Source: Rotaria socialis (taxonomy: Eukaryota > Rotifera > Eurotatoria > Philodinida > Philodinidae). From it: a stretch of DNA of 64,000 nucleotides. Positions 34,397-47,132 of the stretch are shown here, in pieces. Made by a program: the position numbers and the translations under genes. The first letter of the stretch is position 1. Each line of letters begins with the position of its first letter. The stretch covers positions 132,720 to 196,719 of the forward strand of contig CAJNYU010003038.1 of the NCBI GenBank assembly GCA_905331475.1, written 5' to 3'. The notes under the pieces were generated by a model. The model ran no database searches, was not told the DNA's origin, and worked only from the letters and a program-made list of their open reading frames with translations.

Positions 34397-36970
34397 ATGG
34401 CATCAGGTGATGATGAAAACTACGATGATAATTCATCAGGTTTTTTTGCTGATGACCTTGATCAACATGATACAGAACGTGATTTATATGCGATATTACA
34501 CATAAATAAAGATGTATGGAATATAGAAAAGCTCTAGATTAACCATTGATTTTCTATGAAATATTTTATGTTTCTAGGCAGATGCTCTAACGATTCAACA
34601 AGCTTATCGTCGATTAACTCTTCTTTATCATCCTGATAAACATACAGAACCTCGAAATAAACAATTAGCAATGGATCTATTTATTCGAGTTAAAAAAGCT
34701 TATGATATTTTAAATGATCCACAAAAACGAGCTATTTATGATGTTGTTGGTACGAAAGGTTTAAAAGCAGAAGGATGGGAGGTAAATAGAATGTATTGTT
34801 ATGATTAATATATTATTATTGCTTGTATAGGTTGTAAGTCGAACGAAAACCGCGCGTGAAATTCTCGATGAATATGAACGATTAGCACGAGAACGTGAAG
34901 AAAGACGATTCAATCAAATGACGAATCCAAGTGTAAATATAGTAAAATAATAATATTCAATATTGTTGATTGATTTTCTATATAGGGTTCGGTACAAATG
35001 TCAGTAAATTTAACGGATATATTTGATCAGATGAATTCAGATGATGAAAATAGGTAATCTCAAATAAAAAAGTGAATGTTTCTATTTTTTATTGAACTTA
35101 AATGTTTTTTTTTCATTAGTGATTTTTCCCCGGTTGTTGAAATGACTGAATTTACAGTAGCACAAGGTATTGATATACCATTGACTAGTCAAGATACAGC
35201 AACAGTAACAGCTGTAGCAACAACGCGCAACGGACGTGGCACAGGATCTTTAACAACATCGTTTCGTCGTGTTCTTGCTGATCTATCATGGTTTCGTGTA
35301 TGTTTTTGTTTATTATTCGTTCTTGCTTTTGTTAATTATAAGAAAATTCAGATTGATTTAAGTTTTGGTGAACAAAATCTAGCGGCATTTCGTTATTTTC
35401 GTCGTCTAACACAAAAACTGTACGTAGAAAATTTTCATATACAAATCAATTCTCAAGTGATTCTATCGTTAGTTTAGTCAAGCAAGTGCAGCAGCTACAT
35501 TCAGTCTTGCTGAGGGTGGCTCAGCTATAATAGCACCGAGTTTCCTATTCTCTGTCACTTATCAATTAACTCATCATTTATCAAGTAGTCTTCAATGGAC
35601 GACAGGTGCTAATTCATGTATGAAAGGTGGCCTTCATTATGATAATCAAACATTAGCTGTATCGAGTGCTATTCAGGTAATTGTATTGAACAATAAATTG
35701 AACGATTGATATATTGAATAAATTTCAGCTCGGTTTTGTTAATACATATGGTGCTATCGATGGTGTATATCGATTTCCTAATATCTGCAATCTCCGATGT
35801 AGTCTCAAGTATACACGATTGATAGCTTATGTTTGTTTCTTTTAATTTTTCATTCAAGATTATTTGTATTTGGTCCATGGCTTGAATATGGTATTGATCG
35901 ACAATTAACGAAATATACACATGGTTCTGCAACAGTAGCGGTCAGCTCAAGAATGGGTATATCATTAAGATTAAAGTATGTTGATAGAAGTTCAATCGGC
36001 GATAAATTCGTTCTGAGAGGATTAGAAAAGTCAAAATGATGTTTAATGTTGACTAAAAAAAACAACTGGAGTGTCTCTAGTACTTCTTTCGAGTACAGAT
36101 TAGAAAATTTCATTGATATGATTGGACTATGATTTGTGCAAGTTTGTAGCCGATTATAGAACTTCGAAATTTGTAGTAAACTTCAATCACAGAAGACGAA
36201 AAATAAACAACTGCCATAAGAAAGTCTTGTACAGTTCTAGGTTTTTGTGATTCTACTACGAATCAAAAAAATTAATTTTATTTAGATTCACTCGTGGTAG
36301 TCAAGCGTTCACATTTCCATTACAAATTTCTCAAGATATTGTACCAAGTGCTATATTCTACGCTACAGTTGCACCAGTTCTTGCTTATCTAGTGTTTGAC
36401 CGTCTCATTATTCGGCCATTCGCCAGATCTGAACAAGAAAAGTAAATCGATATTTCATTTACAGAATGTTTCAGTTATTTATTATTTCTTTTAGAGAACA
36501 AAAGAAACGCGAAGATGAAGCACGTGAAAAACAAGCTGAACGAAGACGAGAAGCAATCAATGCTCAAGAAGTGCTACGATCACTTGTCGATCAGATTAAA
36601 GATAGAGAAGGTCTCGAAGGATTAATTATACTAGAAGCACGTTATGGTCAATTAGGATTAACAATAACAAATGAAAATTCAATCAAAATTATTGATGTTA
36701 CCACACCATTACAAGTACTCGTAAAGGATTCAACATTAAAAATAGCAACAACAGTATCAAAATCAAACTTGACCGGTTTTTACGATCCATGTATAGGTGA
36801 AGAAAAGTCTCTGTTTATTAAATATTCACTGCGATCACAGATTCACACCATTCTCTATAAAGATACTGATCCTGTTATCTTACCTGATAGAGGTAATCAA
36901 ATTTATTTATTCTTATCGATTCAAATTGAATAATTTGTTTGCTTTTTCTTTAGATCATTTAGTAAGATGA
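34397..36970 (+). CDS. DNAJC11: DNAJC11, J-domain protein of mitochondrial membranes
   Basis: Family role: Hsp40 cochaperone associated with the MICOS/SAM system. Eleven exons: 34397-34513, 34578-34781, 34831-34932, 34986-35053, 35120-35419, 35478-35676, 35729-35808, 35859-35975, 36286-36441, 36495-36892 and 36954-36970; 1758 nt, 585 aa, in frame. The J domain is at about residues 28-98 (DLYAILHINKDADALTIQQA, then YHPDKHTEP with the HPD motif, and AYDILNDPQKRAIYD). The middle part holds the beta-rich region. The C-terminal DUF3395 domain has IILEARYGQLG, VTTPLQVLVKDSTL and GFYDPCIGEEKSL. Slightly longer than the human protein. The last coding exon is only 17 nt (DHLVR, stop). Confidence 0.93.
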
Positions 36971-39900
36971 AAACTTTCATTCGTCCAAAATTACTTATTC
37001 ATATAGGTTGAATTATGCTTTCCTTTTCTTTGTTGATTTTTGTTTTCTTTTACAATAAAGACGATGTAGTTACACCTTATTTAATATCTCTAATACAATT
37101 CATTCAGGAAATTGTTTTTTGTATTTGTCATCTATGGTAGCAATTTACTTACACTCTAATAGCCTATGATTGAGTGGAAAGACAATATTCTAATACATGA
37201 TGTTCATTGCGTGAATTATTTAACATTAGAGATTCTTAAAATTGATGAAATATTTCAAAACAATTTAATCATGGTTGGAATCCGGTATAGATAAGAATTT
37301 TAGTATCCGGGTCTATAATGGCATGTTTTCACATCCGAACTCGAATAACTATAATCAGCACTGACGCGACAATAGTCAAGATTAAGCAGGGATACCTTAC
37401 TAGTTTTTGCACCACCTAGGCTTCTAGGGCACAGCAAAACACAGCCGCAATAACGTGCATGCCCAAAAGGTCAATTTACAGCCGTATCCTATATAAAATA
37501 GCAGTATGCGTGAAATGTTTTCCTCGTTTACGATGATTTTTATTCATCTTGATAAACTATGATCAACACTGAGAATCTGGCCAAGTCTTTTCTTTTATAA
37601 CATCGATAGTATCATTAGAAGATGAATAAGAGTTTGCCGAGCACATAATATATATCTAGAATTAAATTTTTATTCTAAACTATTGAATTAACTACTATAA
37701 CATAATCTACACTGAACATCAGTATGAATGTAGGTTTGTTTACTGTCGTGATTAGTTAAATTTCATCTTACATTGAAACATTCACAAATATGTACAAAAA
37801 AACTGAAGAGATTTTACACTTATTCATCTAATTTATATCTTCAGTAGGCGAGTCTCGCATCTCTTATATATACTAATGCTGGCATCCGATTGCACTTTTT
37901 TAAAAATATAGGAATCCTTAGAGGATCAAGGTTGCCAAAAATATAGGATTTTCGACAAAAAAATGGCAAAAAGAGAGGACGTTTTATAGACCGTTTCTGT
38001 TCAATTGTTTTGGTGTTTTTTAGCTGCTCTGCTTGAAAATCGTCTTGATGAAGCTGTTATAAACAGTTTAACCGTAGCCAAGATCCTTATGTAATTTTTT
38101 CTACTGAAATAAGTTGCTAATATTCGAGGATCATTACAAAAGTTTTTCACAAATCGATAAATAACAATAAAGTAGATCATAAGCTTTGAAAAAACAAATA
38201 CATGAAAAAGACAAATACTATTTCTCATAATTAAAGGAGACGTTTCATATTACGGACATGACTTCCCACAACATCTCAACTTAATTTTATTGTCCTGATA
38301 ATCAGCATTCATCGCTTATTATTTTCCACAAGTTTATTTTATATTTTATCATAACTCATTTTTTTCTGGTAATAAATACGTGTAAATGAAAATGCATATG
38401 TACAGGATGACGTAAAATTTCACGGACTTTCAGAATATGTCGTTACTTTTTTAAAAATATTTTCTTTTGGTACCAATATCCTCAAAATACAGAGTGAAAC
38501 TTTTTGTTTCCAGGGGTGTATGTATATACACGGCTTTTATATCTAACTAAAACTTCACTAAAAACCCGTAACTATAGTACATGATCACTTTGTGAATGTT
38601 TTTTTCTTTTGAACTATTTTGGATTTTATACTTAGTATTACACAATTTCTCAGCCAGCCCACTAAATAGGCGAAAGGAAAAATATTGTTTAAAACAAATG
38701 TCACTATAATACAACAATTTGTCCAAAACACGTGATTATATACATTAAAAAATGTTTTTTTCGTCTAAAGACAATACCAAAATTAAGAGGTTTTCGGAAG
38801 CTTTCTATACTTTTTTCGATAAAATATAGGAAACTATAGGACAAAAATAAGACTTTTCTGAACATGTAGGTCGAATCGCAGCCCAGGTAAACATAGAAAA
38901 AATGATACCAATTTTTCCAAAACGAACTGCATGCTTTCGTTGTTCCTTCTATGCTAAACACACATATATCGATGCAGTCAGATGATGGCGCTATCTTATT
39001 GTTGTCTCATATGTATTTCATGGAATGAACATGTAAAAACAAAATACATTGAAATTTATGCAGCACGTTTCCTGCAGACTATTGATTTATTATTAGTTTT
39101 ATTAGTGCACGTTTGAAAGACTTAAAAACAAAAGCTATAATTTGTCAAAGGAACGTCGGATTTGTATTCTTAGATGAGACCCTTGGTAATGAAGACACTT
39201 TGAAGATGTCTGTTGGATAGAGCTCATCGAGTTCTATCTGTCGGTGTCAATTTCAGCTTTTGGTCTTCTCTATGAGCGAATCCTGACCCAAGATATCCTA
39301 TGTAATGTTCAAGATATATTTCAAATATAAGAAACCTTCCAAGACAATATGAACACACGTCAATCTATTTTATACCTATGTTGTTATTATTTTAAAGTGA
39401 TGTGCATCCTCTCAGCAGTAGTAAATCATGCAACTTCTACTGTCAATATTTTTACTTCACAGATGTTCGTATGAGAAAATCACACCTTTATAAAAAAAAA
39501 ACAGCACACTGTTTTTTTTATTGTTTTGAAACCTATAATAAAAATGATCATAAACTTATTTTCTCGTCTTTTTTTAAACAGGAACACACATGTTCATCAA
39601 TACAGATGGTCAATAATTACACCATATTAATGATAAAATGATCTTTAAAAAACTATCCACCTGCATATCTAAACAATGCTTGAAGGCAATCAAATTCATC
39701 TCTATCTAAATAAACATACAGGTGTACTTCTTTTGTTTTTTAAAATTCTCTTCCTATTGACTTATGATTTAAAATAATAACGATGCAATTCAACTTTCGT
39801 GCGTGACATAATCATCAAAAAAACATTCGAAAAAGAAAAGAAAAATTTTAACGCATCCTTGTCAAAATCATCATATTTTTAAAACCTGCTGTGTCAATTG

Positions 39901-41260
39901 CATTGCAGAGAATTTTCGTTTTTGTCTCTATATCCAATTATAACTGCAATTCACGCTTTCAATCATGAAATGAAGAAAGATCATCATTGTATTACATGAA
40001 CAACAATATGTAATATCTTATGTTGCTCATTCAATTAGAAATGGATAAGATGATAATTTGAATTCATCCCAGATTCTAACGTATACATAAAAGATTGGAT
40101 CATTTATTTGTATTTTTCCACTGGGATTAACATAGACAAGTTTTCTGTTATCGTTCAGCAGGTGTTCCTGTTATAATATTAGCTGAATTCCATAACTTGA
40201 ACAAGTTTGTCTTAATGAGAGAGAGAGAGAGAGAGAGAGCGAGAAAAGTCATTCACTATAGACACCACTTGAATGAAGTAATTTTAATCTAAGTAGAAAA
40301 ACAGGTGATTTACATACGGGGTGCCGCATACATAATCGATAGTTTATTAGTCTCGCATTTAGCTGTAAAAATTTGTTTCCTATGGTTTATATCGATTAAT
40401 CCACGAGCAGTATTTCTAATAGGATTTCGAAGCACAGTGTACATGTACACCCTACTAAGCCAAAAATTTTATTTTCAGAGTGTACTTCATAGGAAAACAA
40501 AGTGTATTCTGAAAAATAGAGTGTACGTACACTTTGTTCTGCTGGAGTACACTAATCATTAAAAACACTGATCCACGAGCTTTTAGTTTTCTTATTGCAT
40601 ACAATGTGTTTCGTATGTTTTGGAAAATTTCTATCTCTTAGAAGAAAAATTGCTATTCAGATCTTGTTTGATACGAACACATCTTTATTCGATTAATGAG
40701 GTTTACGTCACATTCGAATGAATGTTGATCAAATCAAAGAGATAATTGTCATCGATCATCATAATATATATTATCCTCTTATAACACATTTTTTCAATAT
40801 CTTTGAAGTTATTTAAACCTCGAGGAAAAATTTCCGGATAACGATGAAGAACAAAAAAGAAAAACGTTGTTATACTTTGATAAGATATTCTTCTCTCATA
40901 TCATCATATTTAAAAGAAACAAGTAGCTCGTTCATTTGATCAATCGAACGAACTCATAGTGTGAATTTCAAAAAGAAAAAAAGAATTTTTATCGATAAGA
41001 TCAAATCGAACTTTTTTTTCTTTTGGAAATTAGCCAGAATATCAATTTAACATCCCTATTGGTTACATGCTAGATTTATAGAGAGAAAAAAGACAAAACA
41101 GCAAGCGAGAGAGAAAACATGCATTAGATATTCGTCGTTCGAAAAAAAAGGAGGAAAAAATATATAGAAGAAGAAACGACAACAAATATAGACGAAGTGG
41201 TGTGTTCGTACGATTCTTATTGTCTCGACACTAGTGCCTTGATATTCACTATCATCCATC
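36971..41260. other. Gene-poor 4.3-kb region
   Basis: No conserved protein seen on either strand. It contains a (GA)n microsatellite at about 40218-40239, a small palindromic element at 40436-40553, and possibly old repeat sequence at 37280-37490. The distal part probably includes the promoter and 5' leader of the CCCH gene. Confidence 0.45.
40436..40553. repeat. Small palindromic MITE-like element
   Basis: About 118 bp beginning AGTGTAC and ending GTACACT. It contains two perfect palindromes, GTGTACATGTACAC (40437-40450) and GTGTACGTACAC (40521-40532), and an internal inverted pair TTTTCAGAGTGTAC / GTACACTCTATTTTTC. No clear target duplication. Confidence 0.45.
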
Positions 41261-41950
41261 ATGTATTCATCGTGTTATATTCAAAATATGATTACATCAA
41301 TGATTATTGATAAATCTCATTTATCTGTAAGTATTTATAATATACTTTTGAAAACAAAAATGTTCCAAAAAAAACAAACTTTCTTTGTTCATAGAATATT
41401 TCAACAACAAAAATCTATTCAAAAGTTGTTGGTGGTCCTGTCTTACAAACAAATCCACAGCCTGTTCCGACAACAACAGACAACAATAGTAAGACAACAT
41501 CGCAACGATATAAAACTGAATTATGCCGTTCATATCAAGAAACTGGCTTATGCAAATACGGTGAAAAATGTCAATTCGCTCATGGTTATAATGAAGTACG
41601 TTCGTTAAATCGACATCCAAAATATAAAACAATATTATGTCGTACCTATCATTGTACTGGTTATTGTAAGAAATTTCAAATAATTATTTGCATTGAAACT
41701 TAAACTCATTTGTTTTTTTCTCTCTATAGGTCCATATGGTCCACGATGTCATTTTTTACATGATGAATATTCGGATAATTTACCTGTGAATTCAATATCA
41801 TCATCATCAATTTCACCATCATCATCATTCGGTAGTGATATTCGTTCGTCAGTATCATCATCACGTTCTATTTCACCAATGGATTCTCCAATAATAAGTT
41901 CAGATGATTATTTATTTCTTCCTTCGTTTCTACTAAACAAGTTAGAATAA
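41261..41950 (+). CDS. ZFP36/tristetraprolin-like protein with tandem CCCH zinc fingers
   Basis: By family knowledge these proteins bind AU-rich elements in 3' UTRs and promote mRNA decay. Three exons: 41261-41326, 41395-41665 and 41730-41950; 558 nt, 185 aa, in frame. Finger 1: [20 protein letters not shown] then KCQFAHG. Finger 2: [20 protein letters not shown] then RCHFLHD. Both have C-x8-C-x5-C-x3-H-like spacing and the (R/K)YKT(E/I)LC lead-in; finger 2 has one residue fewer between its first two cysteines. A serine-rich tail ([28 protein letters not shown]) could carry 14-3-3 or MAPK sites. Smaller than vertebrate ZFP36. The intron within finger 2 splits a cysteine codon. Confidence 0.87.
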
Positions 41951-44059
41951 GACTCTATGATCTAAATGTATATCATTACATTAAAATGAACTGATATTTT
42001 CTATTTATATACATATATATATGATGTCCGTTGTATGTATAGCTCATATGTGATTTGTTTCTTGTTATTAATTATTATTATTTTTTGTTTTGTTTTCTTC
42101 TTGATTGCTTATCTTCTAAACTGAAATATCCGTACTTATACGTTTAAATAGAAATGCGCATTGTATGTGCTTAAATAAGATGAACTTTCTTCTTTTATAT
42201 ATATATTTTTTCTTTTGTTTGTTATGTTTCACATACATTGCTGTACTGTTTCATGATTTGAAAATTTTCTTTATTTAAGAAAAATACATTCGAAAATATT
42301 CTTGAAATGCATCATTAGATTAAATGATTAAAGAGATTTTTTTCGTTTTTCCTTTCTCAGTTTCTTTTTGTATTCTATCAATTGCATGTCATGTCAATGA
42401 AGTGGAAACAAAAAATGACTGTTTTACATAATAATGATGGATGGATGAAAACTAATGATATTCTTATTTGATTATACTAAACAATTTGAATATGACTCGC
42501 CGAAGGAAAAGATTAGAATATACGAAATATATACAAATGTGATATAATCTATTCATGTATATAATAGAAATACTTGAATACATATATGATGAAAGAATAC
42601 GATAAAAAAAAGAAGCAACGGAGTCAGTGATTTCCCGTTTCGTTTAAATATTCAACGGGAATGAAGTTTAATTGTCCGAGAATAATTTTTTTTCTTTTTC
42701 TTCTAATATGAAGCTGATTAAAAGTAGTTTACCTGTCCTTGGAATCTATTATTTTTCGAAGTAGACATATACAATTATATCTTCTATTGTTCAAAGTTAA
42801 GCTTATTGATTGATAATTTTCCAAATCGATAAGATAAAATAAAATAATGGAATTCTTTTTTTTTTGTGAATATCATTGTTATGAATGTATCTGATACGTT
42901 TCTCCATCAATAGATATTATAGTCGCCTAGCATAGATGGACAATCGATTCTTACTCTTCATAAAAATTAAAGTTCTATGTTTATGTATAATGATGATATG
43001 TGACCTAATAGAAAAAATTTTAATTTACATTTCGAAAAAGGAAATTCTTTCTTTTCTTATTTAACTTGATGATTTGATATGACGTGTTTGTCAATATGTG
43101 CGATTTGCTTTTACATAAAATTCTATTTTTCGGATAGAATGTTCTATTCATTGATGCGTTAAGTTGTTTGTAATTTAAACTTGTCAAGTATCATTCTTAT
43201 GCATCAAACAAACGCAAATGTTTTTTGATTGAGACCGTCTGTTGATAGTAGTCTCTCGACCATAAATAGTCTCTATATACAGTAGCTAGTGTTTGTGTGT
43301 ATGCGTATGTTATTTCACAACTGTCTGTTTTGTTGTCTTTTGTATCTCTCATCATCTCAAGTTTCATAACATAACAATACACAGGAGAGCGAATATATAC
43401 GATGTACACTTGAAGAAGAACAAGAGAGAAAGCTTATTCAAGTGTGCGAAAACGAAGAAGCATCACATTTTAATGTGTAAATACATTTGCTAAATTTCTC
43501 TGCTCTATTTGTTGGACAAATGATGTTGTCAATGAGAGGAAAAGAAAATGAGCTATTTGTATATGTACGTTTCATTGTTTTTAAATATTTTTCTCATCGC
43601 TACGCATCGTCAAACGTCTCATCCGCTTGCCTTTTTTTTCGCACCATGCAAAACATCGTGCTGTGAAGGAAATTTTTTTGGCATTCTATCACGCAGCAGT
43701 AAAGTAGATCAAATCAGATGTGTTTGCATTTAACGTAAGATGAATTGTTTTCTCGTCTAGCCCTGCTGTTTTGAGCATTAATTAAATGAACACTTCCTCC
43801 CCCCCCCCTTCATGTTTGAAAGCAAGATTAGCTTGAAGTATTGGATATACGTAAGAATCGTTTGCACAATCCTTTATACATAATGTGTTTGATGTTCAAA
43901 AAAGAAAAACAACGGCTAATAAATCAATATTAAGGGTGTATCAATATCTTTCGAGATTTCTTATTTTGTTTTTATTTGATTTTCTTCACACCTATCTTTC
44001 CGATTGATAGTCATGAAATAAAATAGAGATAAGATTTCATTGTTTTTAATATTTATTAG
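41951..44059. other. AT-rich region after the CCCH gene
   Basis: Probably includes the 3' UTR of the CCCH gene. T-rich and TA-rich runs are common, and a poly-C run lies at about 43799-43808. The open frames at 43197-43733 show no domain. No RNA gene recognised. Confidence 0.45.
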
Positions 44060-45232
44060 TCACTGAATTTCTTCAAAATTGCTCATTGTAAATTTTTGAT
44101 TAGCTATATGTTTGATCTGTTGCATGTATGATGCAGTTTTTAAACGAGCATAAAATTCATGTACATATAAAATTTGTAATGGATTATTGATGCCTCTCGG
44201 TCTTATTTTTCTTACATTTGAAATCGCTTTGCATACTCGACAACAATGATCAAGTAATAAAGGATAATGACAAACACGTTCAATAAGGTTTTGTTTACTT
44301 TGTTGTTGATTCTCATCCATAATGAGTTCATAGAGAAGTTCAAAACAAACAATTGTCATACCAATTCTTCCCATATCGCCGGCACAATGAATAAATAAAC
44401 GATTACGATTAAACTGATTGAAATTTAATATAATCGCATATAAAAATTGCATATAATCACTGATTGATTTAGGTATGTACCGAGAATTTATTGGATATAT
44501 AATATGTTCAATATTTGCTTGTGTCATTTGCATGGAATACGAATATATATTTAAATGATTATCATTTGTCATATTCATGTTTGAAGATTTATTCATTTCA
44601 TTTAATATTAATATTGTATCAACTTCTATTCGATTTAAATTATTTGTAATAATATTCATATCATAAGTCATGGAGTCAAATGGTAATTTTGATACAAATA
44701 AAAAAAATTCTTTTTCATTTGATTTTAATGTAAATTTATCGAACTGACAAATGACATCATTATTTAGTAGTTGGTTATTTTGCTGTTCGACGGGTGGCAT
44801 ATTCTGATAACGATACATTGTTAATAAACTACAAAAAAATGATATAATAATTGTTAGAATTATAAAGCTTAATAAAATACTAAAGAATAAATAAAAAATA
44901 AAATTCAAATAGAATATTATAGATGTTGATAATAATAAATATGATATTATTGTTAATGCTAATGATGATGTTAATAAAATAAATAAACATATAGTTGGCA
45001 CATAGGTTAAACGAAAATGACGTTCAGTCCATATTAGCGCAGATAGAAATAAAAATATTATATTCAATGGTGGTAATATTATTAGAAGTTGACTTTGTTG
45101 TTGAGGATGAGTATGAACAATATCAAACGATAGAATTGTTAAAGAAATTGATACAATTGAGCATGTAAATGCAAATATAATACTTGGCGATCGAACAAAT
45201 AGCATAATAGTATTGATGAGATAGTCAAGCAA
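44060..45232 (-). CDS. Four-TM membrane protein with a KAP/CDKN3-like phosphatase domain
   Basis: A 390-aa intronless gene. Residues about 1-145 hold four hydrophobic segments (SPSIIFAFTCSIVSISLTIL, LLIILPPLNIIFLFLSALIW, VPTICLFILLTSSLALTIIS, and a long FYLNFIFYLFFSILLSFIIL). The rest is cytosolic-looking and contains a cysteine phosphatase signature: LFIHCAGDMGRIGMTIVCFE (C-x5-R), followed by ISNVRKIRPRGINNPLQILY and VHEFYARLK, the tail seen in CDKN3/KAP and related dual-specificity phosphatases. The upstream PI-x-D general-acid motif of KAP is replaced by YPINSRYIP, with no acidic residue, so catalysis may be weak or absent. I know of no described family with this fusion. Function not assigned. 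Confidence 0.75.
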   Translation of the reverse strand: MLDYLINTIMLFVRSPSIIFAFTCSIVSISLTILSFDIVHTHPQQQSQLLIILPPLNIIFLFLSALIWTERHFRLTYVPTICLFILLTSSLALTIISYLLLSTSIIFYLNFIFYLFFSILLSFIILTIIISFFCSLLTMYRYQNMPPVEQQNNQLLNNDVICQFDKFTLKSNEKEFFLFVSKLPFDSMTYDMNIITNNLNRIEVDTILILNEMNKSSNMNMTNDNHLNIYSYSMQMTQANIEHIIYPINSRYIPKSISDYMQFLYAIILNFNQFNRNRLFIHCAGDMGRIGMTIVCFELLYELIMDENQQQSKQNLIERVCHYPLLLDHCCRVCKAISNVRKIRPRGINNPLQILYVHEFYARLKTASYMQQIKHIANQKFTMSNFEEIQ

Positions 45233-46821
45233 AAATGATAAGTCGAGCTAATGGCATTTATAAAGAAAAAATGTCAGAAAAATAATTCTAGTTGGTGAGG
45301 AATATTTTATAAGTTGGTTTTCATCAATAGATGTGCCATAATAACTCATCAAAAATTCTCTTAACCGTTTGACAAGTTTGTTGTTTGCTCGATCAAATTC
45401 AGCACTCATTTGTAAGCAGTGCTTCACAATGAGCTATTGAATCTATTAGTATTTTTAATGAATTTATTATTTTATGAAAATAAATCTCTTGTTCCTTTTT
45501 GAAATCAATCAAATAATATATTTGTATACGAAAATTTGTATTCAATCTTTACTACAAAAACAAATATTCGATCTAATCTATTTATATAGATAAGCATAAT
45601 ACAACAAATCAATCGAGTACTAAATAGTACAGAAAAACTTAATTATACTGCACTCTATATGATAAACGCCTGGAAAAAATATATTGATTAATAACTCTTC
45701 CATAAAACTATTTTGAAATACGATCTGAAAGGAGTGTTGACGTATATAGGGTAAAAATTTGAACNNNNNNNNNNACCCCCCCCCCCCCCGCTCACAGACC
45801 GTTACAGAGAAATTAATTTCTCAGTTAATTATTTAATTATTAATTAATAAATTAATTTCTCTCTAACCGTCTGTGATGGTTTCTGAGTTCTCTGTGATAG
45901 TTTCTAGTGACTCCATACATCATAATACAGTACGTGACAGAAAAGCTCCACAGATCACCACAGACCATGACAGAAAGACTCCATAAATAATTACAGACAC
46001 TGGCAAAAAGCTGCAAAGACTCACTGGCAGTGGTAGACGGATTTCAGCAAAGAAGTTTCATCGTGTTTCACCTTTTTTTTATCCCACAGGGATTGCGCTA
46101 ACAGTTTTTTTTCTACCTATCATCAAATGTCACATTGAATAGTTACTGTATTACGGTCAAAAACTGAATAATGTATGTGTATTTTCTTGCTCTCAGCAGG
46201 ATTTTTGGCAATAAAGATTATAAATAGAAGAAAACACGATACGCACAGAAAAGCACTAGACTTGTTGAGATGACGTGAATACTATTATGCGAAATACAAA
46301 TGTACGATAAAAGGATCAAAGAGTAGCTAGTCAAACTATTGACAACAGCTTTAGGGTACAGCAGTATAAGCATCATTCGAATTTTCTATTAATATTTCCA
46401 GTAAAAAAGAAAAACAAGCGATTAATCAGACTATTTGTTGGCGTAGCTTACGCTCTAATAGTAGATTCAATGGGCAGATGTTTTTCGGTAGCACAGTAGC
46501 TCGTTGTCACATTGTGCAGAAATTTATCAGACTATCTAATAAATGACCTGTGATAAACAGTTGTTCTATATGTGAATTTACTGAGATTGTCACAAAAATA
46601 TATCGTGAACACAAGTCGAACAAATTCCTCAGAATGGTACGAAGAAAAAAAGCCTACATTGTTTAAATCAAATCTTAAATTCCTAATTTACATCATCTTA
46701 TCATTTATAATCGATAACAATAACTTCTATCAATGAGAACGTCGTAGTTTTCTTCAGCGCTATCTCTAACTGATTCATTCTAATTGGCAACATATTCAAG
46801 TTCTTTGTCAAATACATCCTA
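45233..46821. other. Non-coding region with gap, poly-C and hairpin
   Basis: Holds a 10-N gap (45765-45774) followed by a poly-C run, a near-perfect 27-bp inverted repeat (45793-45819 and 45849-45875) and, to about 46060, degenerate ACAGAxxxTxACAGA-like words. No gene recognised. Confidence 0.45.
45765..45774. other. Assembly gap of 10 N
   Basis: Ten N beside a C homopolymer and a hairpin, both of which commonly break assemblies. Confidence 0.98.
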
Positions 46822-47098
46822 CCCAGGTTGATCAAAACGGACTCGTTTACGGTCTGGTTATCGACGGTAAACGATGTCGAAACGGTGTATTTACGGCAGT
46901 AAATAGGCCGTATTTGCCTGTAGTACCTGGCAACGTAAACGAGACTGAATTTTCATGGTTTACAACTATTTGTGCTCTGTACTCTCATGATCATACCGTC
47001 CGTATTACTGCGCCAGATATTACGGCAAAATTTCGCCCGGAAAATAGCCGTAAAGTAATCGTAAACAGCCGTATACGGGCCGTGCTGTTCCACCTGGA
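46822..47098. mobile_element. Inverted-repeat element G copy 1 (CCCAGG family, CGTAAA-rich)
   Basis: Starts CCCAGGTTGATCAAAACGGA and ends CCGTGCTGTTCCACCTGGA. Flanks are TA on both sides if the last base is a G-to-A change. The interior alternates CCGTAAAC and TTTACGGC words. A longer open frame over it is a repeat artefact. Confidence 0.6.
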
Positions 47099-47132
47099 TA
47101 ACAAAAAAGAAAAGAAAAGAATCTCTACGGTA

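Noticed and set aside
43197-43733. Open frames of 61-70 aa with alternating Cys/Val
   Set aside because: They arise from GTGTGT-like simple sequence in untranslated DNA.
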